Shown here: positions 26,818 through 35,380 of the stretch, in pieces
Position numbering within the stretch: the first letter of the stretch is position 1
Layout: each line of letters begins with the position of its first letter
Assembly: GCF_900112185.1 (NCBI RefSeq)
Contig: NZ_FOKP01000008.1
Span: 124,001 to 188,000 of the forward strand
Direction of reading: 5' to 3'
Length of the DNA: 64,000 bases
Source of the DNA: Allobosea sp. CRIB-10
GTDB taxonomy: Bacteria; Pseudomonadota; Alphaproteobacteria; Rhizobiales; Beijerinckiaceae
Program-made: the position numbers and the translations under genes
The notes under the pieces: model-generated
The model's database searches: none
What the model was told of the DNA's origin: nothing
Seen by the model: only the letters and a program-made list of their open reading frames with translations

Positions 26818-28197
26818 TCAGTTCTTGCGGACGACCGGGCGAACCGGGATCGTCTCCGTCGGGGTATCCCAACGATAGGTCAGAGCGGCGGACACGATGT
26901 GGATATAGGGCTCGGCCTTGGCCGTGTAGGAGATCGCCCGGAGCGCCGGATTCACGACCTGCTGCGGATGATTGCCGGTGTAGTTCACTTTGGCCGAGTT
27001 GACGTGGATATAGGTGTAACCCAGGTCGAGCTTCAGCTTCTCGTTGAGCTGGTAGCTCGCGCCGGCGCTGAGCCAGAGCCGGTCATTGTCCGAGATGAAG
27101 ATCTGGCGGTTGTAGTCGTTCACCGCCGAGAGCTCGTAGGCGACACCGGCGCGCAGCGTCAGATCGCGGTTGTACTTGTATTCGAGACCCGCCGAGAAGT
27201 ACCAGCTGTCGTCATACTGGAAGTTCAGGCTGGTCAGCGGAACTCCCGAGGCCTGCGCGACGACCGGAATGTTGCGGAAGCGGCTCCAATTGGTCCATTC
27301 GACACCGAGATGGGCCTGCCACTGCTCGTTGATGACCTGCGAAACACCGAAGACGACCGAATCGGGCAGGTTCAGATTGGCCTTGACCGGAATGACGGCC
27401 GTCGGCGTCGGCCCTGTCGCCGTCCGCAAGGTGCCTTCCAGCGTCTGCCGGACCGAGGAGCGATAGGCCAGGCCGATCGTCGTGCCGTCGAACGGGGTCA
27501 GCGTCACGCCCAGGCGATAGCCGAAATCGATGGTGTCGCCCTCGATGATGACCGGCGCGGCGTTGGCCGCGACGCCCGCAGCCTGCTTCAGCGACGCACT
27601 GAAATACTGAACCTGCAGCGCCGCGCCGACCGACAGCCAGTCATTGACCTTATAGCCGATGGTTGGGGCGACGTTGATGGTCCGGACCTTGGCCGAGCGG
27701 CCGAAGGTCTGAGCCGCATGAACCTGATTCTCGGGCTTGGAGCGCAGGCCGAACGGCGCGCCGGTGGTAAGGCCGATCCAGAAGCGATCGGTCAGCTGCC
27801 AGGCCGAATAGGAGGCCGGGATGAAGGCGCCGTCGCCGCCGATATTGCCGGTGCCGAGCGGGCTGCCGCCTGCGGCCTGGATCGGCACCGTCCGGGGGCC
27901 GAGCGGGGTCGGGACAGTAACCGTGGTCGGCGAAGTCGGCTTGTAGTCGCCGTTCGCATAGAGATAGGTGAAGTTCCACTGGCTGTTGCGGCCGGGGAAC
28001 ATGGTGATCGTCGCCGGGTTCCAGGCCATGGCGCCCATGCCGATGCCGCCCGAGGCGGCGCCGGCATAGGCCATGCCGAGGCCTTCGGCGCTCTGACCCG
28101 AGCGGATCGCGAAAGAGCTCGCCGAAGCCGCGCCGGCCGCCAGCAGCGCCGAAAGCGAGACGGTGGCGGCGGTGGTGAGTTTCAGAAGGCTCTTCAT
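26818..28197 (-). CDS. fadL: OmpP1/FadL family outer-membrane long-chain fatty acid channel
   Basis: 459 residues with a Sec signal peptide cleaved after ...LLAAGAASA-SSFAIR. The mature N-terminus SSFAIRSGQSAEGLGMAYAG and the AMAWNPATI (NPA) motif are hallmarks of the FadL hatch domain; the rest alternates as a 14-strand beta-barrel and ends in the strand AALTYRWD. Takes up long-chain fatty acids or other hydrophobic compounds across the outer membrane. Next to phaC, which could use beta-oxidation intermediates, though the two are convergent, not co-transcribed. Confidence 0.92.
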   Translation of the reverse strand: MKSLLKLTTAATVSLSALLAAGAASASSFAIRSGQSAEGLGMAYAGAASGGIGMGAMAWNPATITMFPGRNSQWNFTYLYANGDYKPTSPTTVTVPTPLGPRTVPIQAAGGSPLGTGNIGGDGAFIPASYSAWQLTDRFWIGLTTGAPFGLRSKPENQVHAAQTFGRSAKVRTINVAPTIGYKVNDWLSVGAALQVQYFSASLKQAAGVAANAAPVIIEGDTIDFGYRLGVTLTPFDGTTIGLAYRSSVRQTLEGTLRTATGPTPTAVIPVKANLNLPDSVVFGVSQVINEQWQAHLGVEWTNWSRFRNIPVVAQASGVPLTSLNFQYDDSWYFSAGLEYKYNRDLTLRAGVAYELSAVNDYNRQIFISDNDRLWLSAGASYQLNEKLKLDLGYTYIHVNSAKVNYTGNHPQQVVNPALRAISYTAKAEPYIHIVSAALTYRWDTPTETIPVRPVVRKN

Positions 28198-28663
28198 CGC
28201 GGCGTCTTCCCCAAGCTGAGGTTCTTGTTGTGGCGGTTGCGGCGAAGCAGGCCGCGGAATCTGTCACCACCATGCCGCCTGCCGGTTTCCGCCGCAATCC
28301 CGCCTAGATCGCTGCCAAATTGCCTAGCTCGACCGGCTTTCCGCATCGGCAGGGCCAAAAACGTGCAAAAATGCTGCGTTTCGCGCATCCTGCGGCGAAG
28401 CCGGCGATGGAAAAGATAGTTTAGATGCGAACTGTCGCGGATTTTGCCATTGTGCGCCGCAACATAGACCGCATCGTCGGCTCCAAGCCATGACGCGCTT
28501 TCGTGGGGAGCGTTGCATAAGCGCCACAACTCCCGGCACACCCGCAAGCATGGCATGCGTCGCGGCGGGCTTGCATCGAAAGGATAGTCCGCACAGGATC
28601 GGCACGACCTTCGGTCTTGTGTTGCACACCTTGTTTGAAACGATTGAAAAAGGGGGAAACGAC
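28198..28663. other. 466-bp gap between divergent fadL and the FAH-family gene
   Basis: No convincing gene. It must contain both promoters; GGGGGAAA just before 28664 is the ribosome site of the right-hand gene. I see no strong inverted repeat or clear promoter box. Confidence 0.5.
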
Positions 28664-29512
28664 GTGAAACTGGTTCGTTACGGCGCATTTGGTCAGGAGA
28701 AGCCCGGCCTTGTCGACTCTGCCGGCAAGCTGCGCGACCTCTCGGCGCATGTCTCCGACCTCGCCGGCGCGGCGCTGACATCGGCCTCGCTCGCCAAGCT
28801 GAAGGCCCTCTCCCCCGAATCACTGCCGCTAGTCGATGGCTCGCCGCGCATCGGCGCCTGCGTCGGCGATGTCCGCAATTTCATCGCGGTCGGGCTCAAC
28901 TTCGCCGACCATGCCGCCGAGACCGGCGCGGCGATCCCAGCCGAGCCGATCCTGTTCAACAAGGCGCCGAACTGCATCGTCGGCCCCAATGACGACGTCG
29001 TCATTCCGAAGAACTCGAAGAAGACCGACTGGGAAGTAGAGCTCGCCATCGTGATCGGCGACGGCGGCTCCTATATCGAAGAAAGGGACGCGATGGCCGC
29101 GATTGCCGGCTTCTGCGTCTGCAACGACGTCTCCGAGCGCGAATTCCAGACCGAGCGCGGCGGGCAATGGGCCAAGGGCAAGGGCTGCCCGACCTTCGGC
29201 CCGCTCGGCCCCTGGCTGGTGACGCCGGACGAGATCGCCGACGTGCAGAATCTCGCCATGTGGCTCGAGGTCGACGGCGAGCGCGTCCAGAACGGCTCGA
29301 CCAAGACGATGATCTTCGGCGCCGCCTATCTCGTCCACTATATCAGCCAGTTCATGCGGCTCGATCCGGGCGACGTCATCACCACCGGCACCCCGCCCGG
29401 CGTCGGCCTCGGCTTCAAGCCGCCACGCTTCCTCAAGGGCGGCGAGACCGTGACGCTCGGCATCGAGGGGCTCGGCACCCAGAAGCAGCTGTTCAAGCCC
29501 TACGCGGGCTGA
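28664..29512 (+). CDS. Fumarylacetoacetate hydrolase family protein
   Basis: 282 residues from a GTG at 28664 (GGGGGAAAC before it), the typical length of single-domain FAH proteins. Metal site and core motifs: VGLNFADHAAETG, DWEVELAIVIG (E-x-E ligand region), GFCVCNDVSEREFQ, and GDVITTGTPPGVGLG. Such enzymes split or decarboxylate/isomerise acyl-pyruvate-type diketo acids in aromatic and sugar-acid breakdown. Substrate not deducible; 2-keto-3-deoxy acids or ureidoglycolate-like compounds are possible. A single-gene unit ended by the terminator at 29533-29567. Confidence 0.92.
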   Translation: MKLVRYGAFGQEKPGLVDSAGKLRDLSAHVSDLAGAALTSASLAKLKALSPESLPLVDGSPRIGACVGDVRNFIAVGLNFADHAAETGAAIPAEPILFNKAPNCIVGPNDDVVIPKNSKKTDWEVELAIVIGDGGSYIEERDAMAAIAGFCVCNDVSEREFQTERGGQWAKGKGCPTFGPLGPWLVTPDEIADVQNLAMWLEVDGERVQNGSTKTMIFGAAYLVHYISQFMRLDPGDVITTGTPPGVGLGFKPPRFLKGGETVTLGIEGLGTQKQLFKPYAG

Positions 29513-29532
29513 CGCTATCCTGTGTAGATGTG

Positions 29533-29567
29533 AAGGGCGCTGCCGAACCTCCGGCAGCGCCCTTTTT
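29533..29567 (+). terminator. Rho-independent terminator of the FAH-family gene
   Basis: AGGGCGCTGCCG-AACCT-CGGCAGCGCCCT hairpin followed by five T residues. May also serve the convergent hydrolase gene ending at 29589. Confidence 0.92.
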
Positions 29568-29588
29568 CCATCCCGGCAGGCCGCGCGC

Positions 29589-30359
29589 CTACTGCTTTTG
29601 CAGCCAGTCGATGACCTCGGCCACCGCAACACGCGGCGTCGTCTGATGGTCCGCCTCGACGACGAGGCGCGTGCCGGAATAAGCGGCGCGATCGTTCATC
29701 GCTGGGCGATCGCCCGTGCCGATCACCCAGAGCGTCGGAGCGCGGACACCGCTCGCCTGGGCTGCCTGGGCTGCCGGCCCGGAGGGATCAAAGAAGTTGA
29801 GATAGGCCTCGGCCGTGGTGGTGATGGGAAAGGTCCGGCCCTGGTTGAAGTCGAGGAACTTCGCCTTCTGCGCCCCCTGCCCGGCCGCGACCATCGCCTT
29901 GGCCTGCGCAAGGCTCTCCCCGGTCTGGCTCGCGATGAAATCCGGGCGATGCCCTGGCGCCAGCGCCACCACCGCATCGACTCCGCCGACGCGTGCGGCA
30001 TAGCCCATGGAGATGTTCGCTCCGAGACTATGCCCGGCGAGCACGATCCGGGATGCTCCGCCGGCCTTCAGGCGCGAAACCGCCGCCTGCACTTCTCCCA
30101 AAGTCTGCTCATAGGTCCTGTAGCCGGATGTCCAGGACATGCGCGGCAGCACGACGGTCGCGCCACGCGCCTTCAGTGCCTGCGCCAACGGCTGGAGCGG
30201 GCCCTGCCCGCCAGCCTTGCCATGGATGAGAATGACGCCGGTGCCGCGTAATTCGAAAGCGCCGGCGGATGCAAGCGTGGCGAGAGTAGCCGCAGTCGAG
30301 ATCAGGCAGAGATGGACATATCGCCGGAGCCCATCCAGCGCAGCGGAACGCCACGGCAT
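29589..30359 (-). CDS. Exported alpha/beta hydrolase
   Basis: 256 residues from the ATG at 30359. Hydrophobic signal-like N-terminus (~15-35, LCLISTAATLATLASAGAF). Hydrolase fold with GVILIHGKAGGQGPL (oxyanion side), nucleophile elbow GHSLG and a late histidine in VVEADHQTTPRVAV. Probably a periplasmic esterase/lipase-like enzyme; substrate unknown. The start is supported by the signal peptide rather than a clear Shine-Dalgarno. No operon partners. Confidence 0.85.
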   Translation of the reverse strand: MPWRSAALDGLRRYVHLCLISTAATLATLASAGAFELRGTGVILIHGKAGGQGPLQPLAQALKARGATVVLPRMSWTSGYRTYEQTLGEVQAAVSRLKAGGASRIVLAGHSLGANISMGYAARVGGVDAVVALAPGHRPDFIASQTGESLAQAKAMVAAGQGAQKAKFLDFNQGRTFPITTTAEAYLNFFDPSGPAAQAAQASGVRAPTLWVIGTGDRPAMNDRAAYSGTRLVVEADHQTTPRVAVAEVIDWLQKQ

Positions 30360-30432
30360 CTTCTTTAGGTCCTCATCGTTGAGTAGATTGTCATAGCCGC
30401 GGATCGCTTCATGCCACGCAGCTGACGGAACT

Positions 30433-30481
30433 GAAGAAAAAGCGCTGCCGGGGCCGTTCGACCTCACCCCCGGCAGCGCTT
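30433..30481 (-). terminator. Rho-independent terminator of the small gene at 30507-30725
   Basis: AAGCGCTGCCGGGG...CCCCGGCAGCGCTT hairpin; on the minus strand it is followed by a T5 run. It lies 26 bp past the small gene's stop, supporting a real transcript there. Confidence 0.88.
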
Positions 30482-30506
30482 GCAACCCTACCCTGGCAGG
30501 GCTGCT

Positions 30507-30725
30507 TCAGTCTCGAATGCGCTCGTTCAGGCTCGGAAACCTGATCACTTGCGCCGATGCCGGCATCGGCATGCTCGCCGACTCCGCTGCAATCCCACCA
30601 TCGCCCCGAACGGCGATATCCAATCCGTCCTGAGCCCGCCGCTCGACGTTCGCCGCAGCACGCTCGCGCTCCAATCTGCGCCGGCTGCGCGCCAGACGCA
30701 CGCCCAACGTATCGAATCCCGGCAT
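30507..30725 (-). CDS. Small basic protein of unknown function with palindromic operator
   Basis: 72 residues from an ATG with GGAGAGCGGGGG upstream. Arginine-rich N-terminal helix (LARSRRRLERERAAANVERRAQ) then a short non-polar tail ending in FPSLNERIRD; no signal peptide, no family recognised. Support for a real gene comes from flanking signals: a CCCCC-N4-GGGGG palindrome centred 70 bp before the start, a CATAGC -10-like element at the right distance, and a strong terminator. The same palindrome fronts two other tiny genes at 40071 and 40364. Confidence 0.65.
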   Translation of the reverse strand: MPGFDTLGVRLARSRRRLERERAAANVERRAQDGLDIAVRGDGGIAAESASMPMPASAQVIRFPSLNERIRD

Positions 30726-30779
30726 CGAATCGCCCCCGCTCTCCAGCCGCCACGATCAGCTATGAGCGCAAGCGAAATC

Positions 30780-30809
30780 GGCGGCATCCCCCATTTGGGG
30801 GGTGCCGCC
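30780..30809. promoter_or_regulatory. CCCCC-ATTT-GGGGG palindromic operator
   Basis: Core CCCCCATTTGGGGG at 30788-30801, extended by GGCGGCA/TGCCGCC arms to a 30-bp inverted repeat. If the core is centred at about -42, transcription would begin near 30752 with CATAGC as the -10 box. Shared with 40256-40271 and 40303-40320. Confidence 0.7.
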
Positions 30810-30863
30810 GCAATTTCTCCAAGGGGAGCCAAGCCCGCCTGAGGCCGCGATTGTGAACGGCTG

Positions 30864-31796
30864 TCAACTTTCGGGCAGGCCGAGCATCAGCCGGATATTC
30901 TGCACGGCGGCGCCGGAAGCGCCCTTGCCGAGATTGTCGAGCCGGGCAATCAGCACGGCCTGGCCGAGATCGGCATTGCCGAAGACGCGCAGCTCGAGCT
31001 TGTTGGTGTCGTTCAGCGCCTGCGGCTCGAGCTTTCCGCTGGCCTCCGCCGGCACGACGCTGACATAGGTCGAGCCGGCATAGCGCTCGGTCAGCGCCGC
31101 TTCGAGATCGGCGGGCTTGGGCTTGCCGGGCAGCGCGTCGAGATGCAGCGGCACCGAAACGAGCATGCCCTGCCGGAAATTGCCGACCGAGGGCACGAAA
31201 ATCGGCGGCCGCTCCAGCCGCGAATAGACCTGCAGCTCGGGCAGGTGCTTGTGCTTGAGGCCGAGGCCATAGAGCTCGAAATCGGGCGCCGTGCCAGCCT
31301 CATAGGCCTCGATCATGCTCTTGCCGCCGCCGGAATAGCCGGAGACCGCATTGACGGTAATGGGATGGTGGGCCGGCAGCAGCCCGGCGTCGACGAGCGG
31401 GCGCAGCAGCGCGATGCCGCCGGTCGGATAGCAGCCGGGATTGGCGACCCGATTGGCGTTGGCGACCCTCGCGGCGAAGCCCGGCTCGAGCTCGGCGAAG
31501 CCGTAGGTCCAGTCGGCTGCGACGCGATGGGCTGTCGAAGCGTCGACGATCTTGGGTGCGTCGCTGCCGAGCTCGTCGGCGAGCGCCACGGATTCCTTCG
31601 CAGCATCGTCAGGCAGGCAGAGCACGACGAGGTCGACGCCCGCCATCATCGCCTTGCGGGCGGCCGGGTCCTTGCGCTTGTCGGGATCGATGCTCTTGAC
31701 CACCACCTCCGTCACGTCGGCCAGGCGCTCGCGGATGCCGAGGCCGGTGGTGCCGGCTTCGCCGTCGATGAAGATGGATTTCAGGTTTTGGCTCAT
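30864..31796 (-). CDS. argC: N-acetyl-gamma-glutamyl-phosphate reductase (type 2)
   Basis: 310 residues, the shorter type of ArgC. Reduces N-acetylglutamyl-5-phosphate with NADPH in arginine synthesis. NADP loop FIDGEAGTTGLGIRERL, catalytic Cys122 in NPGCYPTGGIALL, and SGYSGGGKSMIE. GCGAGGG precedes the ATG at 31796. About 213 nt separate it from its likely promoter; that stretch encodes an arginine-rich leader peptide and an intrinsic terminator (see those entries), suggesting control by transcription attenuation. Other arg genes are not in the window. Confidence 0.95.
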   Translation of the reverse strand: MSQNLKSIFIDGEAGTTGLGIRERLADVTEVVVKSIDPDKRKDPAARKAMMAGVDLVVLCLPDDAAKESVALADELGSDAPKIVDASTAHRVAADWTYGFAELEPGFAARVANANRVANPGCYPTGGIALLRPLVDAGLLPAHHPITVNAVSGYSGGGKSMIEAYEAGTAPDFELYGLGLKHKHLPELQVYSRLERPPIFVPSVGNFRQGMLVSVPLHLDALPGKPKPADLEAALTERYAGSTYVSVVPAEASGKLEPQALNDTNKLELRVFGNADLGQAVLIARLDNLGKGASGAAVQNIRLMLGLPES

Positions 31797-31897
31797 CGGA
31801 CCCTCGCAAGGCGTCTGGTGGAAGCGGGTGGAACTGGTTGGCTGGCTCTGGAACTCAGCCTTGTCGCAAGAGCGGACATCAGTTTTGCGACGGGCAT

Positions 31898-31922
31898 AAA
31901 AAAACCGCGCTCGGGGCGCGGT
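31898..31922 (-). terminator. Attenuator terminator upstream of argC
   Basis: On the minus strand: ACCGCGC-CCCGA-GCGCGGT (7-bp stem, 5-nt loop) followed by T7, ~100 nt before the argC ATG. Its CCGAGCG segment (plus-strand 31908-31914) is exactly complementary to CGCTCGG (31943-31949) directly after the leader stop codon, so an antiterminator can form instead. Confidence 0.8.
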
Positions 31923-31949
31923 CGCGGGCGTTCGGATTCTAGCCGAGCG

Positions 31950-32009
31950 TCATCGCGGTCGCGCCGGGGCGGCCTGTTCGGTGCGACGTCGGGTCGGGTT
32001 CATGGTCAT
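31950..32009 (-). CDS. Arginine-rich leader peptide of the argC attenuator
   Basis: A 19-residue frame, MTMNPTRRRTEQAAPARPR, with three consecutive arginine codons (7-9: CGA CGT CGC) and two more CGA codons near the end; CGA is generally rare in such GC-rich genomes. The ATG falls 7 bp after a -10 box, so the transcript is probably leaderless, and I see no Shine-Dalgarno. The stop codon abuts the CGCTCGG antiterminator segment: a ribosome finishing the peptide would cover it and let the terminator form, while stalling at the arginines would free it. Function inferred from architecture; translation not shown. Confidence 0.72.
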   Translation of the reverse strand: MTMNPTRRRTEQAAPARPR

Positions 32010-32016
32010 GTGAGCG

Positions 32017-32045
32017 TATATGTTCCGGGTGGGGACGGCTGTCAA
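32017..32045 (-). promoter_or_regulatory. Promoter of the argC leader transcript
   Basis: Minus strand TTGACA (32040-32045), 17-bp spacer, CATATA (32017-32022). Start of transcription is expected at 32009-32010, i.e. at the leader peptide's ATG. Confidence 0.75.
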
Positions 32046-32078
32046 TGAGCTGGACCTAGTCGTCGACACGCCCTCTGC

Positions 32079-32175
32079 GTCATGGTCGGGCTTGTCCCGA
32101 CCATCCACGTCTTTGCTTCGCTGATGGAGCGCGGTGTCCAAGACGTGGATGCTCGCCACAAGGGCGAGCATGACG
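32079..32175. repeat. 97-bp cloverleaf palindromic element, copy 2
   Basis: Same three-hairpin layout and length as 21966-22062. It separates speB from the argC promoter; its hairpins may end speB transcription. Confidence 0.85.
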
Positions 32176-32230
32176 GCCGTGGATACCGCAACGTTCGGAA
32201 TCACATGGCAGCCGAAGCTGCCATGCCGAT

Positions 32231-33187
32231 TCAACCAGCCTTCTTCAGCGCCAGCGCCTGCAGATAATGCTGCGCCACCGCGGCGCCTGCGATCGCGGTC
32301 GCGTCGGCATGATCGTAAGGCGGCGAGACCTCGACGATGTCCATGCCGCGGAAATCGAGGTCGCGGATCGCCCAGACCAGCTGCAGTGCCTGCGCCGAGG
32401 AGAAGCCGCCAGCGACCGGCGTGCCGGTGCCGGGCGCGAAGGCCGGATCGAGCGCGTCGATATCGAAGGTGAGATAGGCCGGCCCCTGCCCTACGCGTTC
32501 CTTGATCCGCGCTGCGATGCCGTCAACGCCGAGCGCATGCGCCGCATAGGCATCCAGCACCTGGATGCCGCAATCGCGCGGCGCGACGGTGCGGATGCCG
32601 ATTTGGATCGAGCGTTCGGTGTCGATCAGTCCCTCACGCACCGCCTCCAGCACGAAGGTGCCGTGGCTGATCGCGCCGACGCCATCATCCCAGGTGTCCT
32701 GATGCGCGTCGAACTGGACGATGGCGAGCTTGCCATGGCGGGCGACATGGGCGCGCAGCAGCGGCAAGGTGATGAAATGGTCGCCGCCAAGGGTGACGAG
32801 CTGGGCGCCGCCCGCGATGATCGCGGCGGCCTCGCTCTCGATCGCCCGGGCGCAGCCCTGCAGGTCGCTGCGCGGCAGCAGACAATCGCCGTAATCGACG
32901 ACCGCGAGCGTCTCGAACGGGTCGATCCGCGAGGGGTATTGCGCGTCGCCGTCGAAGATCGCGCTGACGCGGCGCATCGCCTGCGGTCCAAAGCGGGTGC
33001 CGGGCCGGTTCGAGACGGCGAGATCGAAGGGCACGCCCCAGACCACGGCGTCGCAGCCGGCGACATCCTTGCTGTAGCGGCGGCGCATGAAGGAGAGCGC
33101 GCCGGCATAGGTCGGGTCATGAGCCGGCCCCTTGCGGTCGCCGGTGAAGGCGTGGTCGATCGTCGGGGTTTCAGCAGGTTCGGTCAT
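32231..33187 (-). CDS. speB: Agmatinase (ureohydrolase family)
   Basis: 318 residues from the ATG opening MTEPAETPTID. Binuclear manganese ureohydrolase: GGDHF, DAHQDTWD and DIDALDPAFAPGTGTP carry the six metal ligands. The family splits agmatine to putrescine and urea; guanidinobutyrase or other guanidino-acid hydrolases are possible alternatives. Located upstream of argC in the same direction but separated by a repeat and a dedicated promoter. Confidence 0.88.
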   Translation of the reverse strand: MTEPAETPTIDHAFTGDRKGPAHDPTYAGALSFMRRRYSKDVAGCDAVVWGVPFDLAVSNRPGTRFGPQAMRRVSAIFDGDAQYPSRIDPFETLAVVDYGDCLLPRSDLQGCARAIESEAAAIIAGGAQLVTLGGDHFITLPLLRAHVARHGKLAIVQFDAHQDTWDDGVGAISHGTFVLEAVREGLIDTERSIQIGIRTVAPRDCGIQVLDAYAAHALGVDGIAARIKERVGQGPAYLTFDIDALDPAFAPGTGTPVAGGFSSAQALQLVWAIRDLDFRGMDIVEVSPPYDHADATAIAGAAVAQHYLQALALKKAG

Positions 33188-33206
33188 CTCGAAAATCCGT
33201 AACAAA

Positions 33207-33485
33207 TCAGCGCCGGCCGTTGAGCCAGACATAGAGGCACCAGGGCAGGATCAAGGCGAGCCCGGTCAGGACGAGCCGCAGCGTCGTCCAGGCGACCGGG
33301 TATTGCAGCGCCCTGCCATCGAGCTCCGGCACGCCGTGGATCAGGCCGAGCGCGCAGGCCGGGGCCAGGAAGACGATCAGCGCGTTGACGATGCGCCGCC
33401 CGCGCGGCAGGTCGCTGCGCGCCAGCGCGAGCAAAGCCGGCACCGCGACCATGCCGAAGGCGATCAGTACGAGCAGGACGCGCAT
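33207..33485 (-). CDS. Small three-helix membrane protein
   Basis: 92 residues with hydrophobic segments ~2-20, ~33-50 and ~68-87 and little else (MRVLLVLIAFGMVAVPALLAL at the start; ends YVWLNGRR). No family recognised. It ends 19 bp before the speB start codon in the same direction, so the two may be co-transcribed. Confidence 0.7.
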   Translation of the reverse strand: MRVLLVLIAFGMVAVPALLALARSDLPRGRRIVNALIVFLAPACALGLIHGVPELDGRALQYPVAWTTLRLVLTGLALILPWCLYVWLNGRR

Positions 33486-33589
33486 GGCGGCTTCCGGTTG
33501 AACAGGGCGGCAGCCGATTTAGCACGGACGAGCCGCGGCTCCAGCCGTCTGCGGCTGCTCCCGCAGCCGATTCTGTCGTTTGACGGGAG

Positions 33590-34345
33590 CTAGCGGCCCC
33601 CGCCGACCCGGATGATCGAGCCGACCATGTAGGACGCCGCCTCGGACAGCGCGAACAGCACGGCTTCTGCGATCTCCTCCGGCTCGGCGACGCGCCTCAG
33701 CGGGATCGTTGGCGCGATGCGATCGACGCGGCCGGCATCACCGGTCGAAAGCGCGTGGATATCGGTCTGCGTCATGCCCGGCGCCACCGCGTTGACGCGG
33801 ATGCCGGCCGGGGCGAGCTCGATCGCCAGGCCGATGGTCATGGAATCGACTGCCGCCTTCGAGGCAGCGTACCAGACATATTCGTTCGGCGAGCCGAGCC
33901 CGGCCGCGATCGAGGAGATGTTGACGATGGCGCGGTTCCTCGCGCCCTCATTGGCGAGCAGGGCCTGCGCCGCCTCGCGCGCCACCAGGATCGCGCCGGT
34001 GACGTTGAGGTCGATGCAGCCGCGGATGACCTGCGGATCGGATTTGGCGAGCGGGCTGCTCTTGCCGGTGATGGCAGCGTTGTTGACGACCGCCGTCAGC
34101 GGCCCGAGCGCTGCCCTGGCCTCGGCGAAGACGCGAGTGATGTCGGCAAGGTTCGCCATGTCGCCCTGGATCGCGACCGCCCTCGCCCCTGCCCGGCCGC
34201 AGGCTGCAACGACATCGGCCGCCGCCTGCGCATTGCCCTGGTAGTTGACGGCGACGTCATAGCCGCGCTCGGCGGCGAAACGGCAGATCGCGGCGCCGAT
34301 GCCGCGGCTGCCGCCGGTGACGAGAAGGACGGGACGGTCGGACAT
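33590..34345 (-). CDS. Short-chain dehydrogenase/reductase (SDR)
   Basis: 251 residues, classical SDR: cofactor loop VTGGSRGIGAAICRF at the N-terminus, NNAAITG, catalytic serine in VNISSIAAG and the YxxxK pair in YVWYAASKAAVDS, with the family PGMTQTDI further on. Oxidises or reduces a hydroxyl/keto group on an unknown substrate. 51 bp behind the second dctP gene in the same direction, so it probably acts on the substrate brought in by that TRAP system. Confidence 0.92.
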   Translation of the reverse strand: MSDRPVLLVTGGSRGIGAAICRFAAERGYDVAVNYQGNAQAAADVVAACGRAGARAVAIQGDMANLADITRVFAEARAALGPLTAVVNNAAITGKSSPLAKSDPQVIRGCIDLNVTGAILVAREAAQALLANEGARNRAIVNISSIAAGLGSPNEYVWYAASKAAVDSMTIGLAIELAPAGIRVNAVAPGMTQTDIHALSTGDAGRVDRIAPTIPLRRVAEPEEIAEAVLFALSEAASYMVGSIIRVGGGR

Positions 34346-34396
34346 GCGGACGGCGCTCCTGTGCAGTCGATGCGGAGTGGAAATCGAGGCAAAGCA

Positions 34397-35380
34397 TCAG
34401 GCGCTGCTGGCGATTGCCTCGATCTTCTCGATCCCGCCGAGCTTCGGCGCGAAGGAGGCCCAGACCTTGCGCGCCCCGGCCTCCCAGCCGGGTCGGTCCT
34501 CCGGCTGCACGACCTTGCCGCCCTCGGCCTTCGCCTTGGTCATCGAGGCGTCCTCATCGGCGACGATGAGTTCGTCGAAATAGCCCGCCCCTTCCGCAGC
34601 CGCGGCCGCGAACGCCGTCTTGTCCTCGGCCGAAAGCCCCTTCCAGAAGCTGGCCGAGACCGCCACCACGCCGGTCGCCCAGATATGGCCGGTCTCGATC
34701 AGATAGGGCACGACCTCGTGCAGTTTGAAGCCGACATAGGCCGACTTGGTCAGATCCATGCAGTCGACCACGCCGGTCTTCAGCGCGTTGTAGGTCTCGG
34801 GGATCGGGATCGGCGTCGGATGGGCGCCGAAGCCCGACCAGAGCTCGGTATGCAGCGGACTCTGGATGACGCGGATGCGCTTGCCTTTGACGCTGGCGGG
34901 CGTCGTGAGCGGCTCCTTGGCGAGGAGATGGCGGGCGCCGTAATTGATGAAGCCGAGCACGACGAAGCCCTGCGCCTCGTATTTGCGCCTGAGCTCCTCG
35001 CCGAGCGGCCCGGCCAGGACGCGCTTGAGATGGGCGCGGTCGCGGAACAGGAAGGGCAGATCGAGGAGCTGCCCGTCCGGCACCCATGAGGAGAGCGCCG
35101 AGATCGTGAACAGCGAGGCCTGGACCGAGCCGAGCCGCAGGCCCTCGGCGACTTCCTTCTCGCCCCCGAGCGCGGCATTGGGCACGACGCGCAGGTCGAA
35201 GCGGCCAGGCGCGCTGATGTTGAGCTTTTCGGTGACCCGGCGCCAGATCTTCGTCTCCGGCTTATCCTCGCCGAGCAGGGAGGCGACCGTGACCGGCCGG
35301 CCGACGGCGAAGGCGCGACCCGATAGGAGGGTTGGCGCAGCAATCGAAGCGGCGGCGAAGGCGCGGCGGGTCAAAGCCAT
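34397..35380 (-). CDS. TRAP transporter substrate-binding protein DctP (second system)
   Basis: 327 residues from the ATG at 35380. Export signal with an arginine pair (LTRRAFAAASIAAPTLLSGRAFA). DctP features: LPFLFRDRAHLKRVL, SVKGKRIRVIQSPLHTELW (carboxylate-binding arginine) and ETYNALKTGVVDCMDL. Overlaps the fused permease gene by 10 bp. Only moderate similarity by eye to the DctP at 16984, so a different substrate is likely. Confidence 0.9.
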   Translation of the reverse strand: MALTRRAFAAASIAAPTLLSGRAFAVGRPVTVASLLGEDKPETKIWRRVTEKLNISAPGRFDLRVVPNAALGGEKEVAEGLRLGSVQASLFTISALSSWVPDGQLLDLPFLFRDRAHLKRVLAGPLGEELRRKYEAQGFVVLGFINYGARHLLAKEPLTTPASVKGKRIRVIQSPLHTELWSGFGAHPTPIPIPETYNALKTGVVDCMDLTKSAYVGFKLHEVVPYLIETGHIWATGVVAVSASFWKGLSAEDKTAFAAAAAEGAGYFDELIVADEDASMTKAKAEGGKVVQPEDRPGWEAGARKVWASFAPKLGGIEKIEAIASSA

